From assembly GCF_001559865.1 (NCBI RefSeq), contig NZ_LOHE01000069.1, forward strand, positions 40,006 to 104,005: a DNA stretch of 64,000 nucleotides, written 5' to 3'. A program made the translations under genes and the position numbers. Source of the stretch: Abyssisolibacter fermentans. Lineage in GTDB: Bacteria; Bacillota; Clostridia; Tissierellales; MCWD3. Under the pieces are notes generated by a model that saw only the letters and a program-made list of their open reading frames with translations, did not search any database and was not told the origin of the DNA. This document shows, piece by piece, positions 18,062 through 26,132 of this stretch; position 1 is the first letter of the stretch; each line of letters opens with the position of its first letter.

Positions 18062-19900
18062 ATGTATATGTGGGAAGATAAGAAATGGAATCGTAAAGAT
18101 CTGAGTCCAGAAAAAACAGTTCAAATAGTAAAGGATATATTAAAAAACATTGGCGTTAGTACTTCTGTTAAGGATGTAGTTGAATTTGAAGACAAGTGGT
18201 ACTCATTGAGATTGGAAATAGATGGATTGCCAGGAGTAGGTACTAATGGAAAAGGATTAAGTAGAGAATATGCAATGGCAAGTGCATATGGTGAACTCAT
18301 GGAAAGAATTCAAACTGGGGTATTAATAAAAAAAATGTTCACTAAAAAATCTAGCAATAAATCTTACTTTAGTGATGGGAAGGTATTTGAGATAGAAGAA
18401 ATCGAAAAAGATGCACAAGATATTTTGAATATTGCTTCTAAACATGCAAGCTATGAAGAAATAATAAAATTACTACTTGGTAATAAAGAATATAGAATTT
18501 GTATACCATATTATAATGTTCATAAAAATAATGTTAAGTTTCTTCCGATAAGGTTAATTAAATTATTAACAGGAACAAATGGTTTATGTGCAGGAAATTC
18601 GCCAGCTGAAGCAATAGTGCAAGGATTATCTGAGATATTAGAAAGATATGTTCATAAAAAGATTTTTTTAGAACATAAAAAAGTACCTACAATTCCTATT
18701 ATTCATTTACAAAAATTTAAGTCTTATTTATTACTTAAAAAAATAATTGAACTGGGATATCAGCCTATAGTAAAAGATTGTACAATGGATTGTAAATATC
18801 CTGTAGTAGGTATAATACTACTTAACCCTGAGAGAACAAAATATTTATTCTCTATAGGTGCAGATCCGAATTTAGACATTGCATTGCAGCGATGTATTAC
18901 TGAAATATTTCAGGGGAAAAGTTTTAATAATACATTTGATAATAATTATATGTTACCTATAAACTATTATGATGATAGTTTATTCAAAGCAGCACCAAAA
19001 GATAAGACAAGTTATTTGCTTAATTATAAAGAATGGATTAAATCAATCTGTTTTTGCAGTGGACTTCATCCAATAACAATTTTTCATGACGAGATTGCAA
19101 GTAAAAATTATCTAAGAGCATTTAAAAATGAAAACATATCAAACACAGAAGCATTAATATATATAAAAAATTTATTAGTAAAAGAAAATTTCAATATATA
19201 TATTAGAGACTGTTCTTACCTAGGATTTCCAACTTATAGTATATATATTCCCGGAATATCAGAAACTAAATCTTTGTTTAGTGAAGAAATAGATTTTAGA
19301 ATAAAAGAAAAAAAACTAACTGAATATTTAGTGAAATTAGGAAAAGGTAACTTTGAAAACTCAAACATATTACTAGATAATATAAAAAAAATTAATATGG
19401 TGAAAATTTCAGACAATAGCGGTGGATTGGTCAAGTCATTCAATCTTTGCTTTAATAATTATCTAATAAAGGGAAAAGTTAATAGCAAATTATATGCTTG
19501 TTATATATTGTATAACCAGAAAAAATACAACGAAGCATTTGAATATTTACAAAGTTATGTTAGAGACGAAAGAGTTTTAGCTAGAGAGGGTAGTGATTAT
19601 TTTATAGGTTTACTAATATATCTTAGAAATAAAGCTAATGATGTATCAAATGAAGATATTTTTATTATATTAAAGGGGATTTTAAGTCAAGATATATATA
19701 AATTACTTGTAGATAATATTGAGAACAATAATATATTTGATAAGATAATTAGATTTCCATCATGTCCTAATTGTAGTGTTTGTAGTATAAAAGATAATTG
19801 TTGTGTAGATGAGTGGCAGAAAATAAATAGAACTCTAATAGAATTGGAATGTAATAGTACAATAGAGCAAAAAAATATAAGTAAAATTTTTGAAATATGA
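18062..19900 (+). CDS. YcaO protein with C-terminal TPR-like and Cys-rich tail
   Basis: YcaO enzymes activate peptide amide bonds with ATP, making azolines, thioamides or amidines. The ATP/metal-binding pattern is visible: SREYAMASAYGELMERIQ (about 67-84), NGLCAGNSPAEAIVQGLSEILER (about 173-195) and LDIALQRCITEIFQ (271-284). Residues about 490-545 look TPR-like (YNEAFEYLQSYVRDERV), as in the larger E. coli YcaO. The tail has CPNCSVC (568-574) and CC (580-581), a possible metal site. No E1-like or TfuA partner is encoded beside it, which azoline or thioamide formation usually needs. ATGs at 18062 and 18068 are both possible. Confidence 0.9.
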   Translation: MYMWEDKKWNRKDLSPEKTVQIVKDILKNIGVSTSVKDVVEFEDKWYSLRLEIDGLPGVGTNGKGLSREYAMASAYGELMERIQTGVLIKKMFTKKSSNKSYFSDGKVFEIEEIEKDAQDILNIASKHASYEEIIKLLLGNKEYRICIPYYNVHKNNVKFLPIRLIKLLTGTNGLCAGNSPAEAIVQGLSEILERYVHKKIFLEHKKVPTIPIIHLQKFKSYLLLKKIIELGYQPIVKDCTMDCKYPVVGIILLNPERTKYLFSIGADPNLDIALQRCITEIFQGKSFNNTFDNNYMLPINYYDDSLFKAAPKDKTSYLLNYKEWIKSICFCSGLHPITIFHDEIASKNYLRAFKNENISNTEALIYIKNLLVKENFNIYIRDCSYLGFPTYSIYIPGISETKSLFSEEIDFRIKEKKLTEYLVKLGKGNFENSNILLDNIKKINMVKISDNSGGLVKSFNLCFNNYLIKGKVNSKLYACYILYNQKKYNEAFEYLQSYVRDERVLAREGSDYFIGLLIYLRNKANDVSNEDIFIILKGILSQDIYKLLVDNIENNNIFDKIIRFPSCPNCSVCSIKDNCCVDEWQKINRTLIELECNSTIEQKNISKIFEI

Positions 19901-19923
19901 TTTGAGATAGAGGGGTGAAAAAA

Positions 19924-21648
19924 GTGAAGGTTTTAGGTCTAAAGGTAATTGGACATGATACAGGTGCTGCAATAGTTGATGATTCAGATGGAGTTGTTAA
20001 ATTAATGGCGATATCAGAAGAAAGATTAAATAGAGTAAAGCACACTACTAAATTCCCTATATTTGCTATTGGGACATGTCTTGAACAAGCAGGAATTGGA
20101 ATCGATGATTTAGATGCAATTGTTTTTAATCATAGAAGAAATGTGTATAAATTACAGACATTTTTTGATTTTAAAAGCGAATTTGATAGTAGCAGATATG
20201 ATTCATATATAGGTAAATCTTTCAAATGGCCAGATAAAAAAGTACATATTATTAATCATCATGATTGTCATGGAGCATCAGCTTATTTTTGTTCACCATT
20301 TGATAAAGCAACCATTTTAGTTGTAGATGCTTCTGGTAACGAAGGTGAAAGTCAGAGTATATATGCAGCCGAAGGTTCAGATTTTAATTTATTAGATAGA
20401 AGTTATAAGAGAGGGATTGGAGCTTTATATGAGGCTGTTACAAATAATATTCTTGGTTTTAAAGGAACTGGGTCTGCTGGGAAAACAATGGGATTATCAG
20501 CATATGGTGGAAAATATAGTGAAAATGATCTTTCAAATAAGCTGCAAGCAGTTCGAAGTGGTATAGATCTTAATTATAATCATATCTTGGATGAAACAGA
20601 TACAGAGTTTTTGCTAAAAACAGAGGTAAAAATTTGTGACAATAAACAGGATATTCTTAATTCTATATATTCTAGAGTAGCTTTCGATATTCAGAAAGAG
20701 GCTGAAAGACAGATGTTATATTTAGTAAATCTAGCATGGGAAATGAATCCTTGTGAAAATCTATGTATAGCTGGTGGAGTAGGATTGAATTGTGTAGCAA
20801 ATGAAAAAATAAAACGATATAGCAAGTTCAAAAATATATGGATTCAGCCTGCATCTGATGATTCAGGTATACCTTTGGGAGCAGCACTGTATGGATATAA
20901 TAAAATATTAAAATCATCCAGTAGATACAGGATGAAGAGTGCTGCAATAGGATTTTCTTATACAAAGGTAGAGATACAAAATTTACTTGATAGATTTAAT
21001 ATAAATTATATTGAAATAACTAATAAAGAATTAGCAGACAAAATATCAAAAGGAGACATAGTTGGATGGTTTACAGGATCATCTGAATATGGACCAAGGG
21101 CTTTGGGATTTAGGAGTATATTATGTGATCCAAGAAAAATAGAAAATAAAGATATTTTAAATAAAAGAGTTAAGCATAGAGAAATATTTAGACCATTTGC
21201 TCCTGTGGTTAAATTAGATAAGGCAAACAGATTTTTTGATGTGAATGATACAAGTCCTTTTATGTTGTTTGCAAAAAATGTGATCGAGGAAGTTAAAACA
21301 CAAATACCTGCAGTAGTACACTTTGACGGTACTGCAAGAATACAGACGGTAGATAAAAATGATAATTCATTGCTTTATGATTTATTAGATGAATTTGAAA
21401 AAATAACTAACGTTCCAGTGTTACTTAATACTTCTTTTAACGACAATCAAGAACCAATTGTAGAATCTCCTCTTGATGCTTTAATTTGCTTTTATACAAC
21501 TGAATTAGATGGTTTATATCTACAAGGATATTATGTTAAGAAAGAGGATAACGTAGATATTCTTGATAAGTTGAAAAATTACAAGAAAAGTCTTTTGATT
21601 CAAAATAAATATGATTTTATAAATAAATATTGTTATATAGAGGATTAA
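19924..21648 (+). CDS. NodU/TobZ-type O-carbamoyltransferase
   Basis: This family transfers a carbamoyl group from carbamoyl phosphate to a hydroxyl through a carbamoyl-adenylate. The N-terminal Kae1-like part shows NHHDCHGASAYF, VVDASGNEGES and the later CIAGGVGLNCVANEKI; the C-terminal part shows YGPRALGFRSILCDPR and LLNTSFNDNQEP, all family signatures. A GAGGGG site fits the GTG at 19924; an in-frame GTG at 19915 overlaps it. It follows the YcaO by 23 bp. Known relatives act on nodulation factors and antibiotics, so use in a peptide operon is unusual. The acceptor hydroxyl is unclear because the proposed core has no Ser, Thr or Tyr. Confidence 0.9.
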   Translation: MKVLGLKVIGHDTGAAIVDDSDGVVKLMAISEERLNRVKHTTKFPIFAIGTCLEQAGIGIDDLDAIVFNHRRNVYKLQTFFDFKSEFDSSRYDSYIGKSFKWPDKKVHIINHHDCHGASAYFCSPFDKATILVVDASGNEGESQSIYAAEGSDFNLLDRSYKRGIGALYEAVTNNILGFKGTGSAGKTMGLSAYGGKYSENDLSNKLQAVRSGIDLNYNHILDETDTEFLLKTEVKICDNKQDILNSIYSRVAFDIQKEAERQMLYLVNLAWEMNPCENLCIAGGVGLNCVANEKIKRYSKFKNIWIQPASDDSGIPLGAALYGYNKILKSSSRYRMKSAAIGFSYTKVEIQNLLDRFNINYIEITNKELADKISKGDIVGWFTGSSEYGPRALGFRSILCDPRKIENKDILNKRVKHREIFRPFAPVVKLDKANRFFDVNDTSPFMLFAKNVIEEVKTQIPAVVHFDGTARIQTVDKNDNSLLYDLLDEFEKITNVPVLLNTSFNDNQEPIVESPLDALICFYTTELDGLYLQGYYVKKEDNVDILDKLKNYKKSLLIQNKYDFINKYCYIED

Positions 21649-21685
21649 ATAAATTTCAGATTATTTTATAAGATATTTAGTAGTA

Positions 21686-22050
21686 GGTTGTTGCAAAACT
21701 AAAATATAAAAAATGTGGATAACTTTAATGTTTTAGCTCATAAGTTTTTGGTGAGGGGAACCATCTCATAATCTTTGACGGTTCCGACAAGAGCTCGTTT
21801 TGAAATGAATAAGAAACTTACTACTCACTGCGTTCCTAGCAGTAAGTGATTTACTCAAAATCATAGATTTTGGTTCTCTACTTAAGAGCGATGAAGAAAC
21901 GAACTCTTGAAGTCACGCTTTCAAAGAAACATGAGATAGTTCCCTAGTAACTCTATTGGTAGTTTTTACAATTAACATATGGGGGAAACTGAATTACTTC
22001 ATAACACAGAAATATTGATATTATGCATATTGTAGAGTTATGCAACTAAC
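21686..22050 (+). ncRNA. Three-helix structured RNA-like element, copy 1
   Basis: GGGAACCATCTCAT (21756-21769) pairs with ATGAGATAGTTCCC (21931-21944); TCTTTGA (21772-21778) with TCAAAGA (21921-21927); AAGAGCTCGTTT (21789-21800) with AAACGAACTCTT (21897-21908). An outer stem GTTGCA/TGCAAC closes the element. The apical loop holds an inserted copy of repeat R2. A closely similar element lies at 44261-44553 and a divergent one at 54386-54501. A direct repeat ATATTTAGTAGTA flanks it (21673-21685 and 22053-22065). No known RNA family was recognised with confidence; orientation is taken from the downstream gene. Confidence 0.65.
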
Positions 22051-22079
22051 TAATATTTAGTAGTATTGGGGGGATGAAA

Positions 22080-23228
22080 ATGGAAAAAAGAATATTTGTA
22101 TTCGATACTACATTAAGAGATGGAGATCAGACACCAGGAGTAAATATTAATAAGAAAGAAAAGTTTGAAATTGCTAAACAGCTTGAAGATATGGGAGTAG
22201 ATGTTATAGAAGCAGGGTTTCCTTTTGCTTCTATTGAAGACTTTGAAGCGGTTAAAACAATTGCAAAGAATATTAAGAATGCTTCAATTGCAGGTTTTGC
22301 TAGAGCTGTAAAAAAAGACATTGATACTGCATGGGAAGCACTAAAATATTCAAGATATCCTAGGATACATGTATCTATTGCTACATCTGATATACATATG
22401 ATGTATAAACTTAAAATGAGTCCAGATGATATTTTGCAAAGAGCATATAACATGGTCAAATATGCCAAATCATTAAGTCCAAGTGTTGAATTTTCTCCAG
22501 AAGATGCTACGAGAACAAGGCCAGAGTTTTTATTTAAAGTTTTAGAAAAAGTTATTGAAGCTGGAGCAGATGTGATAAATATAAATGATACAGTTGGGTA
22601 TTCAATACCTAGTGAATATGGACAATTAATAAAAAGAGTTAGAAATGAAGTTCCAAATATCCACAAATCAATGATAAGTACACATTGTCATAATGATTTA
22701 GGTTTAGCTTTGGCAAATTCAATTGAGGGTATTGAGAATGGAGCACGGCAGATAGAATGCTCTATAAATGGAATAGGTGAAAGGGCGGGTATGACTGCTT
22801 TAGAAGAAATAGTAATGGCTATTAAAGTACGATCTGATAAATTGAAATACTTTACGAATATAAAAACTGAAAAGATATCAGAAATAAGCAAGAGAGTATG
22901 CGAGATAACTGGTATAGATGTACAAAAAAATAAAGCAGTGGTAGGTGAAAATGCGTTTGTACATTCTTCGGGTATTCATCAACATGGAGTAATTAGTAAT
23001 AGCTTGACATACGAAATTATGTCGGCTAAATCTATAGGAATAACAAAGAACAATATAGTTTTGGGTAAATATTCTGGAAGACACGCAATTAAACAACGAT
23101 TGAGTGAACTTGGGTATGAAGATTTAGAAAATGAACAGATTAATGAAATATTTGAACATTTTAAATTATTAGCAGAAAAGAAAAAAAACATATCGGATAA
23201 AGATTTATTATCGTTAATAAAAGAATAA
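22080..23228 (+). CDS. LeuA/homocitrate synthase-like enzyme lacking the regulatory domain
   Basis: This DRE-TIM enzyme of about 382 residues would condense acetyl-CoA with a 2-oxo acid. [14 protein letters not shown], the metal-binding [15 protein letters not shown] and [16 protein letters not shown] are signatures shared with 2-isopropylmalate synthase, and [13 protein letters not shown] with the linker region. Full LeuA proteins are about 510 residues with a C-terminal leucine-binding domain, which is absent here, so feedback control may be lost or the substrate may differ. No leuBCD genes are near. It follows structured RNA copy 1. ATG at 22080 fits the GGGGGG site better than ATG at 22074. 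Confidence 0.82.
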   Translation: MEKRIFVFDTTLRDGDQTPGVNINKKEKFEIAKQLEDMGVDVIEAGFPFASIEDFEAVKTIAKNIKNASIAGFARAVKKDIDTAWEALKYSRYPRIHVSIATSDIHMMYKLKMSPDDILQRAYNMVKYAKSLSPSVEFSPEDATRTRPEFLFKVLEKVIEAGADVININDTVGYSIPSEYGQLIKRVRNEVPNIHKSMISTHCHNDLGLALANSIEGIENGARQIECSINGIGERAGMTALEEIVMAIKVRSDKLKYFTNIKTEKISEISKRVCEITGIDVQKNKAVVGENAFVHSSGIHQHGVISNSLTYEIMSAKSIGITKNNIVLGKYSGRHAIKQRLSELGYEDLENEQINEIFEHFKLLAEKKKNISDKDLLSLIKE

Positions 23229-23276
23229 TATCTAAGTTTAAAAATTTATTACAAAATCAAAAAGCAGATAATTTTA

Positions 23277-23313
23277 AAATGGGATGGCTCAAAACCTCTA
23301 AGACATCCCATTT
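23277..23313 (+). terminator. Terminator after the LeuA-like gene
   Basis: AAATGGGATG (23277-23286) pairs with CATCCCATTT (23304-23313), with the CTCAAAA loop style seen in other terminators here. Confidence 0.8.
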
Positions 23314-23344
23314 GTACCTATAAATCTCAGCTTGAGTTATGCTG

Positions 23345-24022
23345 TTATGTTCTATTATTCTTAATATATTCCTGACATCTATCTAGCCATAGTTTTTTAT
23401 GAGACTCTTCACTAACTATACGTTTTGAAAGAGCATTAATAGAAGTAATGTCTTCATTTTCACACCATTTAATAAACTCTGGATACATAGTAGCATCTAT
23501 GTCTTGATCATAAAAGGCATATATTTTTTGGTAATCTTGCAAATAGGCTCTAACTAATCTGGTGTGTCCGTCGGTAAGGTATAAAGCTTTATTAATTTCA
23601 ACTACAGGCACTATTACTTTTTCAGGACTATCAAGCCATTTGGTTACATTTTTTAGTTTTTTGTCACTTACAGTTAATTGACAAGGGAGTATTGATGATA
23701 TTTCTGTTTCAAATATTTTAGCAGGATTTTCATTATATAACTCTCCAAATGTACATGTTATGGTTTCAATATAAGGGTTCCAATACAGACATTCTTTAAA
23801 AAACATATCAATTAAATTTTCTTCTAAATAATTATCATTAAACACTTTGGTATATAAATCAGCAAGTGAATGATTTTGAACGTATAATTCACCTGTTGCT
23901 ATAATATTATTCTTTTTATCTAAAGCAATAAAAAAATTATTTGAATAAAAAATACTATCATTTACGCAGTATTTTTTATAAGCTTTTTCTTGAGTTCTTA
24001 CTATTGTTAAATTGTCATACAT
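23345..24022 (-). CDS. Uncharacterised protein with ParB-like motif
   Basis: This protein of about 225 residues is not firmly recognised. Near residue 145 it reads VIVPVVEINKALYLTDGHTR, which resembles the DGHTR box of ParB/sulfiredoxin-fold proteins. The first half looks like a separate alpha/beta domain. The start at 24022 is chosen because GGAAGTGATAAT precedes it. It follows the ABC-F gene on the same strand, overlapping slightly in the alternative longer frame, so the two are probably co-transcribed. Confidence 0.6.
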   Translation of the reverse strand: MYDNLTIVRTQEKAYKKYCVNDSIFYSNNFFIALDKKNNIIATGELYVQNHSLADLYTKVFNDNYLEENLIDMFFKECLYWNPYIETITCTFGELYNENPAKIFETEISSILPCQLTVSDKKLKNVTKWLDSPEKVIVPVVEINKALYLTDGHTRLVRAYLQDYQKIYAFYDQDIDATMYPEFIKWCENEDITSINALSKRIVSEESHKKLWLDRCQEYIKNNRT

Positions 24023-24033
24023 ATTATCACTTC

Positions 24034-25584
24034 CTAAATAATCTTTGTAGTCCAATCCTCAATATTCCACACGTCATCAACGATATCCATATAAAATTCA
24101 GGTTCATGAGATACTATTAAAACAGTACCTTTAAAAGTCTGTAAAGCTTTCTTAAGTTCTTCCTTGGCATCAACATCTAAATGATTAGTAGGTTCATCCA
24201 AAACTAAGAAATTTATATTTCTTAGCATTATCTTGCACAGCCTTACTTTTGCTGCTTCGCCACCACTTAAAACTTTCATTTTACTTGTTATGTGATCATT
24301 TGACAAGCCGCATTTAGCCAGCGCTAAACGAACTTCTGAATTTAACATACCAGGATACTCATTCCAAATTTCTTCGAGGGCAGTATTATTATTATCGTTA
24401 GAAGATTCTTGTTCAAAGTAACCTATTTCAAGGTAATCACCTAAAACTACACTGCCATCATAAGGTTTTATTTCTCTGATTAGTGTTTTTAAGAGTGTAG
24501 TTTTTCCTAATCCATTAACACCTCTTAGTGCTATTTTTAAGCCTCTTGTTAATTGCACATTTAATGGCTTAGTTAATGGTTCATTGTAACCTAATACTAA
24601 GTCTTCAGCTTCAAATATTATTTTTGAAGGTGCTCTTGCTTCTAAGAACTCAAAAGTTGGTTTAATTTTTTCTCTTGGTTTATCTATCTTATCCATCTTA
24701 TCAAGTTTCTTTTGTCTACTTCTTGCCATTCCTGTAGTTGCAACTCTTGCTTTATTTCTTGCTATAAAATCTTCAAGATTTTTTATTTCTTTTTGCTGCT
24801 TTTCATAAGCTTTTTCTAATTGTTTCTTTTTAACATTGTACATATGCTGAAAATCTTCATAATTTCCTTTATATCTGGTGATACTGCCATTTTCCATATG
24901 GTAAATAACGTTAGAAACAGAATTGATAAATGGAATATCATGAGATACTAATACAAAACTGTTTTCGTAATTTTGCAGATAAATCTTAAGCCATTCTATA
25001 TGCTCAAAATCTAAATAATTTGTAGGCTCATCTAAAATTAATATTGTAGGATTTTCTAAGAGTAATTTTGTAAGTAAAACTTTTGTTCTTTGACCACCAC
25101 TAAGCTTAGAGACATCCTTATCAAGTCCAATATCTCCTAGACCTAAACCATTCGCAACCTCTTCAATCTTAGCATTAATATTGTAAAAACTACTTAGTTC
25201 TAATGTATTTTGTATCTTTGATGTTTCCTCCATCAATTTTTCTAACTCTTCAGGAGTTGCACTGCCCATTTTGTCATACATCTGAAGCATTTCTTTTTCT
25301 AAATCAAATAATGTATTAAAAGCAGTTTTTAAAACTTCTCTAATTGTTTTTCCTTTTTCTAAAACAGTGTGTTGATCAAGGTATCCAACACTTACTTTTT
25401 TTGCCCAACGCACTAAACCTTCATCTGGCATTATTTTTCTGGTTATTATATTTAAAAAAGTAGATTTACCTTCACCATTAGCACCTATTAATGCAATATG
25501 CTCGCCCTTTTTTAATCTAAAAGATACATTGTCTAAAATAATTCTACCGCCAAAACTATGATTTAAATTCTCAACTAATAACAT
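24034..25584 (-). CDS. ABC-F ATPase (YkpA/YbiT-like)
   Basis: This 516-residue soluble protein has two ATP-binding cassettes and no membrane segments, the ABC-F plan. Walker A motifs are GANGEGKST and GVNGLGKTT; ABC signatures LSGGQRTK and LSGGEAAK; Walker B LILDEPTNYLD and LVLDEPTNHLD. The charged interdomain linker (YEKQQKEIKNLEDFIARNKAR) reaches toward the ribosomal P-site in this family. Members act as translation factors or protect the ribosome from antibiotics; the sequence alone does not separate these roles. The final residues are short, without a Uup-type tail. Confidence 0.9.
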   Translation of the reverse strand: MLLVENLNHSFGGRIILDNVSFRLKKGEHIALIGANGEGKSTFLNIITRKIMPDEGLVRWAKKVSVGYLDQHTVLEKGKTIREVLKTAFNTLFDLEKEMLQMYDKMGSATPEELEKLMEETSKIQNTLELSSFYNINAKIEEVANGLGLGDIGLDKDVSKLSGGQRTKVLLTKLLLENPTILILDEPTNYLDFEHIEWLKIYLQNYENSFVLVSHDIPFINSVSNVIYHMENGSITRYKGNYEDFQHMYNVKKKQLEKAYEKQQKEIKNLEDFIARNKARVATTGMARSRQKKLDKMDKIDKPREKIKPTFEFLEARAPSKIIFEAEDLVLGYNEPLTKPLNVQLTRGLKIALRGVNGLGKTTLLKTLIREIKPYDGSVVLGDYLEIGYFEQESSNDNNNTALEEIWNEYPGMLNSEVRLALAKCGLSNDHITSKMKVLSGGEAAKVRLCKIMLRNINFLVLDEPTNHLDVDAKEELKKALQTFKGTVLIVSHEPEFYMDIVDDVWNIEDWTTKII

Positions 25585-25667
25585 TAATTCACCTCATTTT
25601 ACATAATTACTTTCATTTTATAAAATTTTAGTTATATATTCAACTAAAATAATTTGAAAAAATATAA

Positions 25668-25696
25668 TTGACAAAAGTAAATACAAATGGTAAATT
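25668..25696 (+). promoter_or_regulatory. Sigma-A promoter of the GntR-ABC operon
   Basis: TTGACA (25668-25673) and TAAATT (25691-25696) lie 17 bp apart, 56 bp before the GntR gene. Confidence 0.7.
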
Positions 25697-25706
25697 AGAT
25701 ATATAC

Positions 25707-25726
25707 TTAGTTACTTAAGTAACTAA
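25707..25726. promoter_or_regulatory. Palindromic operator, probably for the GntR regulator
   Basis: TTAGTTACTTAAGTAACTAA is a perfect 20-bp palindrome placed at the expected transcription start just downstream of the promoter. Its position suggests autorepression by the first gene of the operon, a YtrA-type GntR protein. Confidence 0.75.
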
Positions 25727-25751
25727 CCAAATAACAAAGAGGAGATTTCTT

Positions 25752-26132
25752 ATGGAATTAAAAACTGATTCAACGATACCTATATTCATTCAGATAGCGG
25801 ATATGATTGAAGATCAAATTTTGAAAAACATAATAAAGGAAGAAGAAAAGGTCTATTCAACAAATGAGTTATCGACACTTCTACATGTCAATCCAGCAAC
25901 AGCCAGAAAAGGCTTAAACATATTAGTTGATGAGAATATCGTATACAAGAAAAGAGGGGTAGGTATGTTTGTAAAAGAAGGTGCTGTTGATTTGATTAAA
26001 TTGAAAAGGAAAAAAAATTTTATGAATGATTTTATAATAAAGCTTTTGCAGGAAGGAGAAAAACTAGGTATTAGTAAGGATGAAATAATAAACATGATCA
26101 ATAATTGTACAGGAGGTTTTAAGAATGAGTGA
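25752..26132 (+). CDS. GntR-family (YtrA-type) transcriptional regulator
   Basis: This 126-residue protein is a winged-helix GntR domain (PIFIQIADMIEDQILKNIIKEEEKV, then LSTLLHVNPATARKGLNILVDENIVYKKRGVGMFV) with only a short C-terminal helix, the compact YtrA form. YtrA-type regulators usually repress the ABC transporter operon they head. A perfect palindrome lies upstream. The stop overlaps the next start by 8 bp, so translation is coupled to the ATPase gene. Confidence 0.9.
   Translation: MELKTDSTIPIFIQIADMIEDQILKNIIKEEEKVYSTNELSTLLHVNPATARKGLNILVDENIVYKKRGVGMFVKEGAVDLIKLKRKKNFMNDFIIKLLQEGEKLGISKDEIINMINNCTGGFKNE

Noticed and set aside
21686..22050. T-box, cobalamin or other named riboswitch for RNA element copy 1
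   Set aside because: The T-box AGGGTGG core and other riboswitch signatures I know are absent, and a copy with the same fold precedes genes of unrelated pathways.
22127..22666. 179-codon minus-strand frame opposite the LeuA-like gene
   Set aside because: It is the shadow of a strongly conserved enzyme gene; its residue pattern is low-complexity and hydrophobic without motifs.
24756..25584. ABC-F gene as a proven antibiotic resistance factor
   Set aside because: The linker and tail do not identify a resistance subgroup; housekeeping YkpA/YbiT-type function is at least as likely.
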